Source: Stichopus chloronotus (Eukaryota > Echinodermata > Holothuroidea > Aspidochirotida > Stichopodidae). Taken from it: DNA of 64,000 nt. The notes beneath the pieces were generated by a model. It ran no database searches. It saw only the letters and a list, made by a program, of their open reading frames with translations, and was not told where the DNA came from. The position numbers and the translations under genes are program-made. The stretch is taken from assembly GCA_021234535.1 (NCBI GenBank), contig CM037840.1, positions 16,261,415 through 16,325,414 of the forward strand, given 5' to 3'. Shown here piece by piece: positions 43,801-53,465 of this stretch. Numbering within the stretch: position 1 is the first letter of the stretch; each line of letters opens with the position of its first letter.

Positions 43801-44235
43801 CTTGGAGATGGCATTTGCCCCCGCAATGGATGTACAGGATGGGAGAGTGTTCCACATGTGTTTTGGCATTGTGACTTTGTGGCCCTCCTTTGGGATTGGT
43901 TTCAAGTCCTGACTGATCGCCTCACGTTTTGTAACACATGGACGGTCAGCCGGGACTTCGTTTTGTATGGTCTCTCTCCCCCATTGTGCAACACAAGTGT
44001 TCGCGAGATACTTACCTTTGTATCCGCCTCCATAAAGCTGGCCGTATGGAGAGACCGTTGTAATATTGTATTTAGGGGTGAGGGGCGGCCTGCGGACGTC
44101 GTCTTGGCATCGTTGAAGGCGGAGGTTAGGTTGAGGGTTGAGTCAGACTTCGTTCGTTACTCTAGGTCGACGTTTGGCAGACGGTGGGGTCCAATTGCTT
44201 CGGTGCGGGCGGGCCGGTTGGTGTTGAAGTTGTAA
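40843..44235 (+). CDS. LINE ORF2: endonuclease-reverse transcriptase, intact
   Basis: This 1130-codon ORF starts at ATG 40843. Residues 1-235 form an APE-type endonuclease: N in LNVNGLRD, E in FLQETH (about 40), GDFNCV (about 142), and the terminal SDHDAV (about 230). The RT domain spans about 440-720: KSGKAPGSDGIPVEFYK, ITLLPKAGDP, RPITLLNVDYKI, LDQEKAFDMVDH, GVRQGCPLSPLLYVL and YADD at 682-685. The C-terminal region has a Cys/His cluster (CPRNGC ... HVFWHC, about 990) typical of L1/Tx1 elements. No stop or shift interrupts it, so this copy is young. It would cut target DNA and prime reverse transcription in the nucleus. Confidence 0.95.
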   Translation: MPDTLSLMTLNVNGLRDRRKRSRIVQFCKSIGVDFVFLQETHIVNEDDVYSWSYEWGGGLHASFGSTSSCGSIILVSPRWTSLVGKVDRDHEGRFVCITIKHPCGSFCLCNIYAPNRPSDRRNFFTTLPSFVPGCAPCILAGDFNCVPDTRFDRMSSCASSNCDVGMAELDMFIKNHDMVDVWRVQHPRLPMFTWHRPDGSDASRLDRVYSPPALSPRCCEIVTCPISDHDAVTVSFQPPVSWPVGRGSWKMNTDVLTEDDYNKQFKARYGGWRTLRPAFSSGLEWWDDVKSRIKQFTVEYCVARARRRREEFLSLCSRERNGDSSALHAIQRYLDQKLHGARVRARVRYVEAEERPCIKFYRDVTKYAIDRRIKAVRDVHGVVQKDPLDIVEVFKNYYEQLYTAADVDEGLQQSLLDNFVWAPSDDQNDELGSPLTVDELWRAVAKMKSGKAPGSDGIPVEFYKRFWSTVGPDLRDVFVSAFLAGSLSPSQRTGVITLLPKAGDPFEPKNKRPITLLNVDYKILAKALCNRLGTVMPDLVGPFQTCAVRGRSVQQNLWLMRDLVEFVIDRDLPCALVSLDQEKAFDMVDHGFLLKVLAKFNLNPDFVAWVNLLYNNVSGCVIVNGFSSGTFRVQRGVRQGCPLSPLLYVLFSESLVRALQVNPLFRPFNIPGGSVVKCLQYADDVTCVVSDVASFRALTGTLATFQRATGARLNPTKTKGLRLGGWRYRQLPFAASWVDGAIKINGIWFGYGSPESLTWNEKVDLVEARLEDFRDRYISLLGKVTVINRFVYPLLWYPGTVLVAPDGVLARLERAVFSFLWSGKTELVKRRVVYQDLRSGGLGLVHFPSKLRFLLTKCVYSAVDSNMPFAYFVRDWGGLSFRRFFPSLFSNSAPHSWRPTKAYGHMRDTLRIMSSAGDVSQSSAGTQYRAIFDELVGQVHPTDYASGPEVWSAVHSRSLDFRRRDLLWRIAHDAIVTILKRHRWRLGDGICPRNGCTGWESVPHVFWHCDFVALLWDWFQVLTDRLTFCNTWTVSRDFVLYGLSPPLCNTSVREILTFVSASIKLAVWRDRCNIVFRGEGRPADVVLASLKAEVRLRVESDFVRYSRSTFGRRWGPIASVRAGRLVLKL

Positions 44236-44424
44236 TTTTTTTGTGGTTCTTGTACATATGTACATATACTGTATTTGTGTGGTTCTATTACTGTAAGGAA
44301 CATAATTTTGTTTCATTTGGTAGTGTGTAAATAGTTCGCGTTTTTGCTTTTCCTGAGCCGGTTTGTGTTTGTATTTGTTTCTGTGCCGTTTTTACGCACT
44401 TAAAAAGTACGGGAAGGTCTAGGC

Positions 44425-45470
44425 TTACCCTGTGAGCAATTATCAACAGATTTGAAATTTTTGTCCAGGGAGGGAACAAGTCTGATCGAAAAGTTAATTT
44501 AAAATTTCTTAAATACCATAGCCTCTGCATGATGATGAATATCCTTTTTGACCCATTGCAGTTTGCAAAGAGATATACTGTGGGCTGTATATGCATGTAG
44601 AGTAGAAATACTTCAGAAGAAGTAAACAATTAAATAGAAATGATTTTACTTACATTCATGACAGGATTGATTTTAAAAGCCAGACCAAATATGATTCCCC
44701 TTTGTACTTTTTTTTTTGGGGGGGGGTTCTTCAGCCCTGAAGTTGGGTAGCCAAACCCAAACCCTGGGCCTCGTTGGGTGAAATGAGACCTGGGTTGCCC
44801 CAGGGTAGCACTACGGGCCTACTAATGTACTTATCAATTGACTGATGCAACCCACTACCCCTACCTTCTCGCATTGTCAGTCATTGTGACTAACATGTCG
44901 GAGACTGAACCAACTGACCAAGGGGGGAAGCAGCCTAGAAAATAGTTAACTGTGTATGTTACTGCACCATGTGTTTTTCTACTTCATCTCTATTTTGCTG
45001 AGGTTAAAGGGAACAGAAGGTAAAAGACTCGTACAACTCACGTAACAGACCAAACCTTCGCGATCCTGAACCCCTAACTAGTGACTTTTGAGCCCTAGGA
45101 CTATCTACATCTATGTTCGTACTTCCCGCCCTTTACACACTTTCACACTGTGCACCGAACACACCTGTGGGATACCATTATTTTCTGCATATCATTGACA
45201 TGCGTGACCTGTGACGTAGGCGACGCCCAACCTAAGATCCAGTCGATTGTTCTGTACTGAACTACGATCATGCAGTAAATATATTATGGAAGGGTGCATG
45301 TACATATAACATTGTACTTTCAACTCAATTCACTCTGCATGCAGTACACTTCGCGTGATTAGACAACTAACGGTAGCCTCACGTACGAACCGTACCTAAG
45401 TACAGTCATACAGTATAGTACGCGTTACCAACGTTATTCGACACTCAAGACTTGGGAAACATATCGATCT
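44425..45470. other. No gene recognised; includes promoter side of the next gene
   Basis: T- and G-runs at 44709-44727. Motif-free short frames. The last 200 bases before 45474 contain several CG dinucleotides and would hold the promoter of the P2X7-domain gene. Confidence 0.4.
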
Positions 45471-45473
45471 GTC

Positions 45474-47451
45474 ATGGCAAACGAAGGTCCAAGAGCCTAC
45501 GACTTTGAACCTGAATTCACAGAAGAGGAACTTCGACAACAGATGTTAGGAAGAAGAGAAGAAGGTGGGCAAAACGAGGTGATCGAGGAACCAGTGCTTG
45601 GTGTTATACACGAACCCAATAATAGACTCCATAATTTGAACTGGTGTCAGTGCACAAACTGTGCAGTAATGCCTACACTATCGGAGTGCAGATGCTGCTC
45701 GGAAACACAGAGTGGACATCATCTCTTGGCTGGCATCGGCTGTATAACACAGCACGAAGACTTCAGGACAGTTTGCTTGAATAGGGCTGTGCTGAGAACA
45801 GTTCTCATAATGAGAAACGACGTTAGGGGACACGACATCAATGTTCAACGTGATCTGAACAAGTAAGCCTAGCCTAGGCCTAGTAGTACTGGTAGGCTTC
45901 AGAAGCCTATGCCGTATACGTTACTTGTTTAAGTTGTTATGCCGTCATGCCATGGTGAGACCTAGGCCCATCTAGCCTACATGAGAACAGCAAGAGTACC
46001 CAGAATGACAACAAGTTTGTGCTCATTTTTATCGCGAAAAAGGACAGTACACTGTACAGTAAATATTTCCATGTTATTACATTTGTGAGATACTGCTTCA
46101 GTTACTAAAACCCAACAGCCAATAAGTGTTTTGGTTTTGTACCTTCACTGCCTTAACTTCATAGATAAAGTCCTTAGGCTTGCATCTCACTTGAATACTG
46201 AGTTGGGTAACAAGACATCCGGTTTAACATGGAGCAGAACTCGTTGTACTGGTTAGCCCATCTTTGTAAAATTACCCACAATGTCCTGTTTTCATGTGGA
46301 TTTGTTTCTCAGATGATCTGATGAGTTTGCTTTGCAGGCTCAGTAATATGGTTTTGAAAGCCTTTCTGGTCATATTGTTATGACTGACAAACTTAATTTA
46401 TATGCTAAATTGTCGATAAAGAGCATACTACTGTAGACTGAAAATGTGAATAGCCTGCAGTATCACAGGAGTAAAATGTAGTGGTTGACAGGTTGTCTGA
46501 TGATCAGAGAGGTGTAAAGTAGTAACGATTGTTCTGTTATTATTTGTTGGGATCGTCCTTCATTTATTTTTAACAGCAGAAAAATATGTCACAGGGGGAT
46601 GGATGATTCTTTTTCAAGTGACTGGTTATGTCAGTAGCTAAGCAAAGTTTCATCATACTTGAGGTCGATTGTAGCTAGCCTTATAATTTCTATGATATGG
46701 AACCCAGAGATGACAAAAAACATAATTATAGTTCCCCACTGATATTCAGAGTTGTAATGACTTGCAGACCACTTCACAAAGAAAACGTAAAAAGAAAAGA
46801 AAAGATCACTTAACTTAAATATGCAACTAAGCAACTGTGTTTTTCGTATGTTTGTACTGGTCAACATTGGTCTGATTACTGTAGGTGGGTGGAATCCGCA
46901 AAATGCCAGTGACTTACAGTAAGGGCTACTGTATGGGATATTTGCATTTCTAGTAAAATGTTGCAATTTACAGTGAGAATTAATTGGTGCTTCCCTCCTC
47001 TTTGACAATTTGCTCTTCAAAATCAAATATGAGTTTACCATAAGGTTAGTGTTAATGACCCTCAGTGTTCTTTGTATCTTCTCTTTGTCCATTTGACTGA
47101 TGAGTGACTATTTAGACTTCCATTGTTGGTATCATGGCAGATTAATTTTGGCTACTTTTGATCTCACTCTTCCCAATTACTGTTTTATTTCAATGCCAGC
47201 AATGAAAGAGATTTTACCTTGATTGAAATAATTTTCTTCCTTTCTTTTACAGATCATATCGCTTTTCTGCATACAGAATGTTTACATATTGGGTGCATGG
47301 TCGACTTGGCAAAGGGGTCCGAAAAGTGGTGCCTTCTTGTGCTGTGAGGAAAATTCGAGGAGAATTTCCAGATCCTACAGGGCAATATGTAGGGTTTATC
47401 CTTGGAGACAATGGAGAAGAGTTAGAAGTTGGCGAAGTGGAAGCTATCTGA
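45474..47451 (+). CDS. P2X7-type intracellular cysteine-rich domain protein (two exons)
   Basis: Exon 1 is 45474-45862 (ATG, donor AA|GTAAGC, phase 2). Exon 2 is 47253-47451 (acceptor TTTTACAG, stop TGA). The joined frame has 195 codons. An acidic N-terminus (EPEFTEEELRQQM) is followed by WCQCTNCAVMPTLSECRCC, then GCITQHEDFRTVCLNRAVL. Across the splice comes YRFSAYRMFTYWVHGRLGKG, PSCAVRKIRGEFPDPTG and QYVGF. This Cys-rich pattern is the cytoplasmic ballast domain of vertebrate P2X7 receptors (P2RX7_C), which in many invertebrates occurs as stand-alone proteins without the channel. No membrane segment is seen here, so it is probably not a channel. Zinc binding by the Cys cluster is expected from the vertebrate structure. 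Function unknown. Confidence 0.85.
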
Positions 47452-47489
47452 ATGCTTGGACATACAGAAACATTGCATGTTTGCATCTT

Positions 47490-47900
47490 GTGGCTTTTTA
47501 TTCCTTGCCAAAGGCTGGCACGGAATCTATGAGATGGTGATGTCATGTGTGTATGTATGTGTGGGAAGCCTAGCTTGTTTACACGATATCTGAAGAAAGA
47601 GAAATCCTAGGGACATGATACTTGGCATGTAGATTGCCTGTATTGAGTAAATGAGCCCTGTTGTTTTTGGTGGAGGTCAAAGGTTGTTTTAAGTCACCTT
47701 AGGTCAAACTTTGCTAACACATTATCTCCAGAAGGGTAATGTTGACTGATGTCATACTTGATATGTGGGTTGGTCGTACTGGGCAGGTGATCCCTTTTGC
47801 TTTTGTGGATGTCAATGTCATTTAAGGTCACCAAAATAAAGGTCATTGCGGGATAAAGGCTTGTTTAGGAGGTGTTTCAAGAACAATAACTGCAGTTGAT
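47490..47900 (-). repeat. Dispersed repeat, reverse-oriented copy
   Basis: CTTGCCAAAGGCTGGCACGG, AATCTATG, a GTGTGTATGTATGTGTG tract, then GGTCAAAGGT and TGACCT-like phrases appear in the reverse order of 6340-6580 and 53690-53890. It lies immediately 3' of the P2X7-domain gene. Confidence 0.65.
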
Positions 47901-47904
47901 CTCA

Positions 47905-50900
47905 TACTTGTCATGTGGATAATTCATGTTTGTTATAATATAACCATGTTGCAAAGCCTTTTGGTTTTCTGGTTAATCTACCAAATAAGGTGGGTGTTTA
48001 ATTACATTAGTTTTCAGGACTTCCATCATTTTCTGTGGATCACCTGCTATTCCTTGTATGATGGTTACACACTGTGGATTATTTACCAAAATGGACAATC
48101 ACCATGGGAATTTATAAATATTCCCTGTATCATCTTTATAGACTTTTTCTATTGTTAGCTGAAGGGGTAAAAGTGAATATTGAGAATTGTTTCTTGAGTC
48201 TTACTTGGAGGAATTACATACAGTATTACTAGTGCATGAAGTCTTTTTTTTTTTTTTTTGCCTTTCCTTGATTTTTAAATTTTGTTACTTTTTTTTTTAT
48301 CATCCATTTTTTCTTTCTAATGTCATCTCTTTCGTATCAGTATTGTAAGCTCATGTTGCAGATGGTTATGTCCACAAAATCCATTTAGTATTTTTGAGTC
48401 TCTTCGTGAGTCTTCCAGTTTTGATCTGACATGTACAGTATCATCACTGATACTCTATAAATCCTGATAAAGAGAAGAGTGTGCATGTCAGTTGCCAACA
48501 TAGTTACAAACAAGTTACGTATAGGTTACTACATGTAAAAGAAAATAGCCGTAAAGATTTAAACTATGCGAATTAACTTTTATGTTTGTGAAGTGTGTGG
48601 CACAATTGTGCAATCCTGATAGATGGATAGATTGATAGATACAGATTTTTTTTACTGTCTGACAACTTGAAATCCGAATAACAGTGGTAATGCCCTGTAT
48701 TAGCAATGTTAATTTAAAATGGTTGATACAACTGTCAAGACAGCATCATAGATCATGACTAACTGCTTATCTGGCAGTAAGTGGTCAGAATCAATTTTAG
48801 ATTCATTTCGCATCTAGCAAGAGATGGATCTGACAAAAAAGTGTGGTTGCAGAGAGCAAAAGGGTTCATGTTTTCAGGTCAAACTAAGTACTGGTTTAAG
48901 TGAAATGACCATCACTATGTTTATATATTTAACATCATCTAAAATATTTTCAAACTGTCAACAGTTTTATAGATTTTGTTGGAACACAGTTCTTCAGAAT
49001 TTGGGGTTACTTTTCATCACCAGGAAAATAAGGTCAATGTTTCATTTCTTGTTTTCTAGGTTCATTCTTGGGGATTGACTTTTCATATCACATAGTTTTG
49101 TTTCAATTACCCATATACTTGTGTTTGCATTTTGAAGCAAACTATTGGTTTAGTGATATTACTTACTTTTTCTACTAAAGTTTTCTAAGTGTTATATGAA
49201 TTATGCATATTACTCATATTAGCCTTTGCAAATGCCAGTAGCAAAGTGGAAGTTTTTAATAAATAGGCATATTTTGTTAATAATTGCCTTTTATTTCTTC
49301 ATTCATGTTGTTGTCCATGTCATCACAAGGAGTTTATCTTTGACTCATGTTGTTGGCAGTAATTGGTGCTGCCATTGGTAGAGGGAGGGGTCATTTTGAA
49401 CCATTAATGCCTTTTCCTATAACCTTGTAGGTATTCTCAGCCAAATACTTTTTATGATTCTCTCCTCCAGCAAATGGCAGCACTCTGCTTGAAGACAGTA
49501 TAAGCAGACAACCTCAAGATACGTTGTCCCCCTCATGCTCAAGATTCCAAAGTTGGAAATATTCTGGGTAAAAACAATCCAAATTATCTTTTCATGGATT
49601 GATGTTTCTCTCATTACTTGAGAACTGCAGATATGAGATCTATTTTCAAGGCTGGGTACATGCACAGCAGTACACCTGTTAAGTGCCACTTTTGGCCATA
49701 TTGATGCCGGCGGGGGGGGGGGGTTGTATGGCAAAAAATATCTTGTATGATCAGCACCAAGCGATTATAACGCTTCCCTAAGGTAGTCCTGCCATGTGTA
49801 CAGAATGGTTTCACAATCAGTCCAGACCCCTCACTCATCCTGCTGAAAATCCTGATCTGCACTTGATACCTCCTACATGACAGTAGGTATACCCTTCCCT
49901 CTTGATAAGACCCTGTCAGCACTCCTGAGCACATAAGTAGCATGACTCCTAGATGTTAGGTGAAATGTGACACAGGCATTTGAGTGAGGAAGGTATGGTT
50001 GGATTGACCTGAATTGTAGTAGGGGAAAGTATGAAGCTCCCTGGTCTGAGCTCCAAAGTGGTCATCCAGAAAATGCTAAATCATATTACCTCACACCTAA
50101 CAACAGGAGGATGGCACCAGCTGGTGGAAGATGAGAGGACATTCAAAGCCAACCAAGCAATTGTTAACCTTTTTAGATTCACTGTAGTGCAAATGCACAG
50201 TAATGTACTAAGTGTCAGTACTATATAAAAGTCATTAATTGAACTTCTTGACTTTCCATTCTATTGTGCGCTTTTTGTACGCATGGGCAACGCACTGACA
50301 CTTCACTTTTGTCATCAATTCTCTGATAGAAGGGGGTGAATTGTTCTTCACAGGGTGTCCTCACACCACCCGCTAGTGCCATTAAAAGACCCATCGCCTT
50401 TATATATTGCTGACTATCAATGTCAAAAAAAGAAACATCAAATGAGAATCAAGGTCTTACTAAATGAACTCCTTTATTATGTTGTAATTCACTTCTGTAT
50501 ATATAATCATACTGATGACCCAAAACTGGATGAAAAAAAAAGATCTAACTATGATATATACAACTTATGTTGCTATTGCTAGTTGAAATGATTAAGACTA
50601 CTTTCAGATCACAGTAACATTTAATTGAAGGTTGAGACCCCATTTCCATAAGTTTCCAGAATCCACTCAACCCATAATGTATAAGTTTCAATAAACTTAA
50701 CTAGCTTCTTTATTATTTCAGAAGTTCTGAGCCACACTAACTTACTTGTGTACATACAAAAATGAGTGACTCAAAAATGCATGGAGAAGATATCACCCCT
50801 GATACAAACAGCTTGTTGCTACTGCTTGCTAAAATGGTAAAGAGTACTTCCATATCATAGTAACATTTACTACAAGATTAACAGGTTCCCCCCATCCCAT

Positions 50901-51195
50901 CACCAAATACCTATAATGCATTAATATGGCACACAGAAAATATTCTTTTCATCATTACTGAACAATTCAAGCTCATGAACTTTACACATGAAAAGACTTT
51001 TGAAAACTTGCATCAGTTTTTGAAAGGTTCTATCAGTCCAAAATTTGGAAGTTGAGCAAAACAATAATTCTCAAAAGCTACAAGCAATGTACTACCTTCA
51101 TCGCTAACACACAAACTGCCAAAACAAACATTAAAAACGAAAATACAAGAGTGTACAAAACTACGAAACAAACTGAAATTATGACACACATGCTA
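47905..51195. other. No gene recognised; 3' side of the minus-strand gene
   Basis: AT-rich; T-runs near 48246-48260 and 48291-48299; a G-run near 49711-49722. Short frames (47913-48158 plus, 49417-49943 minus) show no motif. The 3' UTR of the THAP-Kolobok gene would lie left of 51201. Confidence 0.4.
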
Positions 51196-51200
51196 CAAGA

Positions 51201-53465
51201 TTACTGCTTTATGAATCTGCTCTTTGCCTTGTCTTGCAATTCACCAACTGGTGGACGAGGTATGGGGGCAATGTTAGGGGGGATTTCTGGAAGAGCAGAA
51301 ACCTGTGGCTGAAATGTCCCCTCTTTAATATTTATGATATCTACCATCAGTTCCTTAAGGTACTCATATTCCTTCTTCTCCATGACAGGCTTGGACAACC
51401 ATTCTTTGGCTGCCTTCGAGTAGGAGTATTTCCACCTTTTTGCTCCTTTTGGTCCTGACCTGCTGCTACTTGTTTGAACTAATGCTTGCTCACGACCAAC
51501 ATTGTGGTTATGGTCTAGCACAGCTAGCTGCAGCCTTGCTTGCATTACTGGATACGAAAAGTGTAAACGTTTTGGACAGTATTTCAGTAACACACTGTGA
51601 AAAACTTCTAAACTACCTGTGTGGCAAGCCTTTGTGACATGATTGAGGTCTTTCAAGAGCCTCTTGTCAAAGACAACCTCGGAGAAGGCCTGGTGCGGCT
51701 TTGACCCAGGTGTAAGCCATTTTTTACACCTCACTGTGTCTTCTGGCAGAGGATCATGGGCACACTTGTGGAAGTAGTTGGCACTATTCCACTCATGTAT
51801 GTTTGATATGTGGTGGACAATGGAGGTCCACATTTCCTTCAAAAGGTCATAGTTTCCCCCACAATTCTGAGCACTCCACCAGAGGTGATTTTTAACAGAA
51901 TTCACCCAAGGTCCCAAGTCTTCATTACCTTTGAGGCGTGCCTTAGCTGATAATTTCTTACCGATTGATTTGGTAAGATGCCACACATCAAACTCATGAT
52001 CGATTTCTTTGAAATCTTCCTTCAATATTTTCCTTATTCCAACATGTCTGTCTGTGGCTACAACCCCAACCGATAACCCAGCTTGTGCCATCTTTCCCAT
52101 GCAGTTCAAAAATCCCACTTTTTCCATGGCCACAGAGCTCCTCGCCTGACTCACTTGGACAAGGTCAAATGTGACAATTTTTTGAGATGTCATTTCCATC
52201 ATGGTGTAGCTACAGTACTTGGCATTATAGCCAGGTGAATCACATCTACCATCACCACTTAACCAGAGACTTTGGCCTTGAAACTTTTCAATATCATTTC
52301 TTATATCATACATAAAATAGTTATTAACAGCTGGCAAAAGTAAATTTCTCTGAATATCATAAAAAACAGTCTCGGAAAAAAATTGAACACCCATCAAATT
52401 TGTGACTTGGGCAACATTTTTGAAAGTGTTTCCCGACAAAAAAATAGCAGCAGCACCAAGCAGGTTACCGACTGGAGCCCTTCCAATTTTAGGCTGTGAT
52501 TCCCATTGGATTACTTCATTACCACAGCTGCATGTGACTTTTACTTTAAGTAAAGAGCCTACATTAGTTTTACTGACACCATCTATGTGTCCAAAAGTAC
52601 AATTTCCACATTTCAATGAAAAAAACAATAAATCTAATTTAGAGTCAAATACAAAATATTTCTTTTCTTGACAAAACCCTATCTCTTCTGACACAGTGTC
52701 CTGATCACTTGAAGACTCAGAGTCTGGGTCAGGCTGATAATCTGGGTCTGATGGTTTGTCTTCTGTTTTTTTGCTCGATGAGGAATCATCAGGTTTGTAT
52801 GACCTCTCTGATCGACTAGTCAGTGTGTCATCTTGATCATATGGTTTCTTCTCCTCACTGGATGATGTATTCTCCACAATATTTGACAATTGCCTAATGT
52901 TCTTTACCATCTTGTCACGGGCAGCTTTGGTGGGTGATGTCGATGAGGATGATGTTGGTAATGAAGATGATGATTTTGGTTGTTTTGATGAGGTGGATGA
53001 TGATGATGATGATGAGGATGATGATGATGATGACGACGACGATGGTGATGAGTTGCCTCCTGGACTTATGTCCTCACTATACTTCTTTTGTGCTTCATCT
53101 TGCTCTAATGTTGGCAGTTCAGTGAACACATCAGGCAAGACATCAGATACAGATAAAGGCACAGGAGTGGCCGCCAAAGGCTGAACAAAACATTCACTTT
53201 GTGGCTCAACAGAGGGTACTGAGGATTCATACTGAGGACTATGTGGTTGTGGTTCAACAATGGATACTGGGCAATCATGTTCTGGTGTCTCTCCAATATC
53301 TTGCTGACGCATGCGTTTCACATAGTTATGGTCAAGTGCCATGTGTGATGGAGGTTCCTCAGGATATTGGCATGAAAAATCCACAGAATATACTTCTGTT
53401 TGTGTGCTGAATGAAGTCTGCCCAGTGCCATCTGTTTGCACCTCTGTGTCAGCAGAATTTGAGGT
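51201..53465 (-). CDS. Exon 5 of the THAP-Kolobok gene (transposase core)
   Basis: The acceptor is a T tract and CAG ending at 53466. Reading starts TSNSADTEVQTDGTGQTSFS. It holds 754 codons and a stop at 51203-51201 after KAKSRFIKQ. It contains the Ser-rich tract, the Cys pairs (CGNCTFG, VTCSCGNEV), IGRAPVGNLLGAAAIFLSG, the putative catalytic Asp/Asp/Glu positions and a C-terminal HNHNVGREQA block. Confidence 0.85.
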   Translation of the reverse strand, partial: TSNSADTEVQTDGTGQTSFSTQTEVYSVDFSCQYPEEPPSHMALDHNYVKRMRQQDIGETPEHDCPVSIVEPQPHSPQYESSVPSVEPQSECFVQPLAATPVPLSVSDVLPDVFTELPTLEQDEAQKKYSEDISPGGNSSPSSSSSSSSSSSSSSSSTSSKQPKSSSSLPTSSSSTSPTKAARDKMVKNIRQLSNIVENTSSSEEKKPYDQDDTLTSRSERSYKPDDSSSSKKTEDKPSDPDYQPDPDSESSSDQDTVSEEIGFCQEKKYFVFDSKLDLLFFSLKCGNCTFGHIDGVSKTNVGSLLKVKVTCSCGNEVIQWESQPKIGRAPVGNLLGAAAIFLSGNTFKNVAQVTNLMGVQFFSETVFYDIQRNLLLPAVNNYFMYDIRNDIEKFQGQSLWLSGDGRCDSPGYNAKYCSYTMMEMTSQKIVTFDLVQVSQARSSVAMEKVGFLNCMGKMAQAGLSVGVVATDRHVGIRKILKEDFKEIDHEFDVWHLTKSIGKKLSAKARLKGNEDLGPWVNSVKNHLWWSAQNCGGNYDLLKEMWTSIVHHISNIHEWNSANYFHKCAHDPLPEDTVRCKKWLTPGSKPHQAFSEVVFDKRLLKDLNHVTKACHTGSLEVFHSVLLKYCPKRLHFSYPVMQARLQLAVLDHNHNVGREQALVQTSSSRSGPKGAKRWKYSYSKAAKEWLSKPVMEKKEYEYLKELMVDIINIKEGTFQPQVSALPEIPPNIAPIPRPPVGELQDKAKSRFIKQ

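Larger units (their letters stand above)
39604..44424 (+). mobile_element. Full-length Tx1/L1-like LINE with 16-bp target-site duplications
   Basis: The 16-mer ACGGGAAGGTCTAGGC occurs at 39604-39619 and 44409-44424. Between them lie 4789 bases (39620-44408) with a 5' UTR of about 210 bases, ORF1 (broken), ORF2 (intact) and a 3' UTR. The element ends TTTCTGTGCCGTTTTTACG, CACTTAAAAAGT. Five other copies or scraps of this family occur in the window, and this is the only complete one. It sits downstream of the donor of the exon at 39188-39528, that is, probably in that gene's intron. Confidence 0.93.

Noticed and set aside
49417..49943. Overlapping minus-strand frames of about 105 codons
   Set aside because: No recognisable motif, and the frame crosses a G-run; likely chance.
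52897..53184. Asp-rich plus-strand frame
   Set aside because: It is the antisense of the Ser-rich tract in exon 5 of the THAP-Kolobok gene, caused by the GAT repeat.
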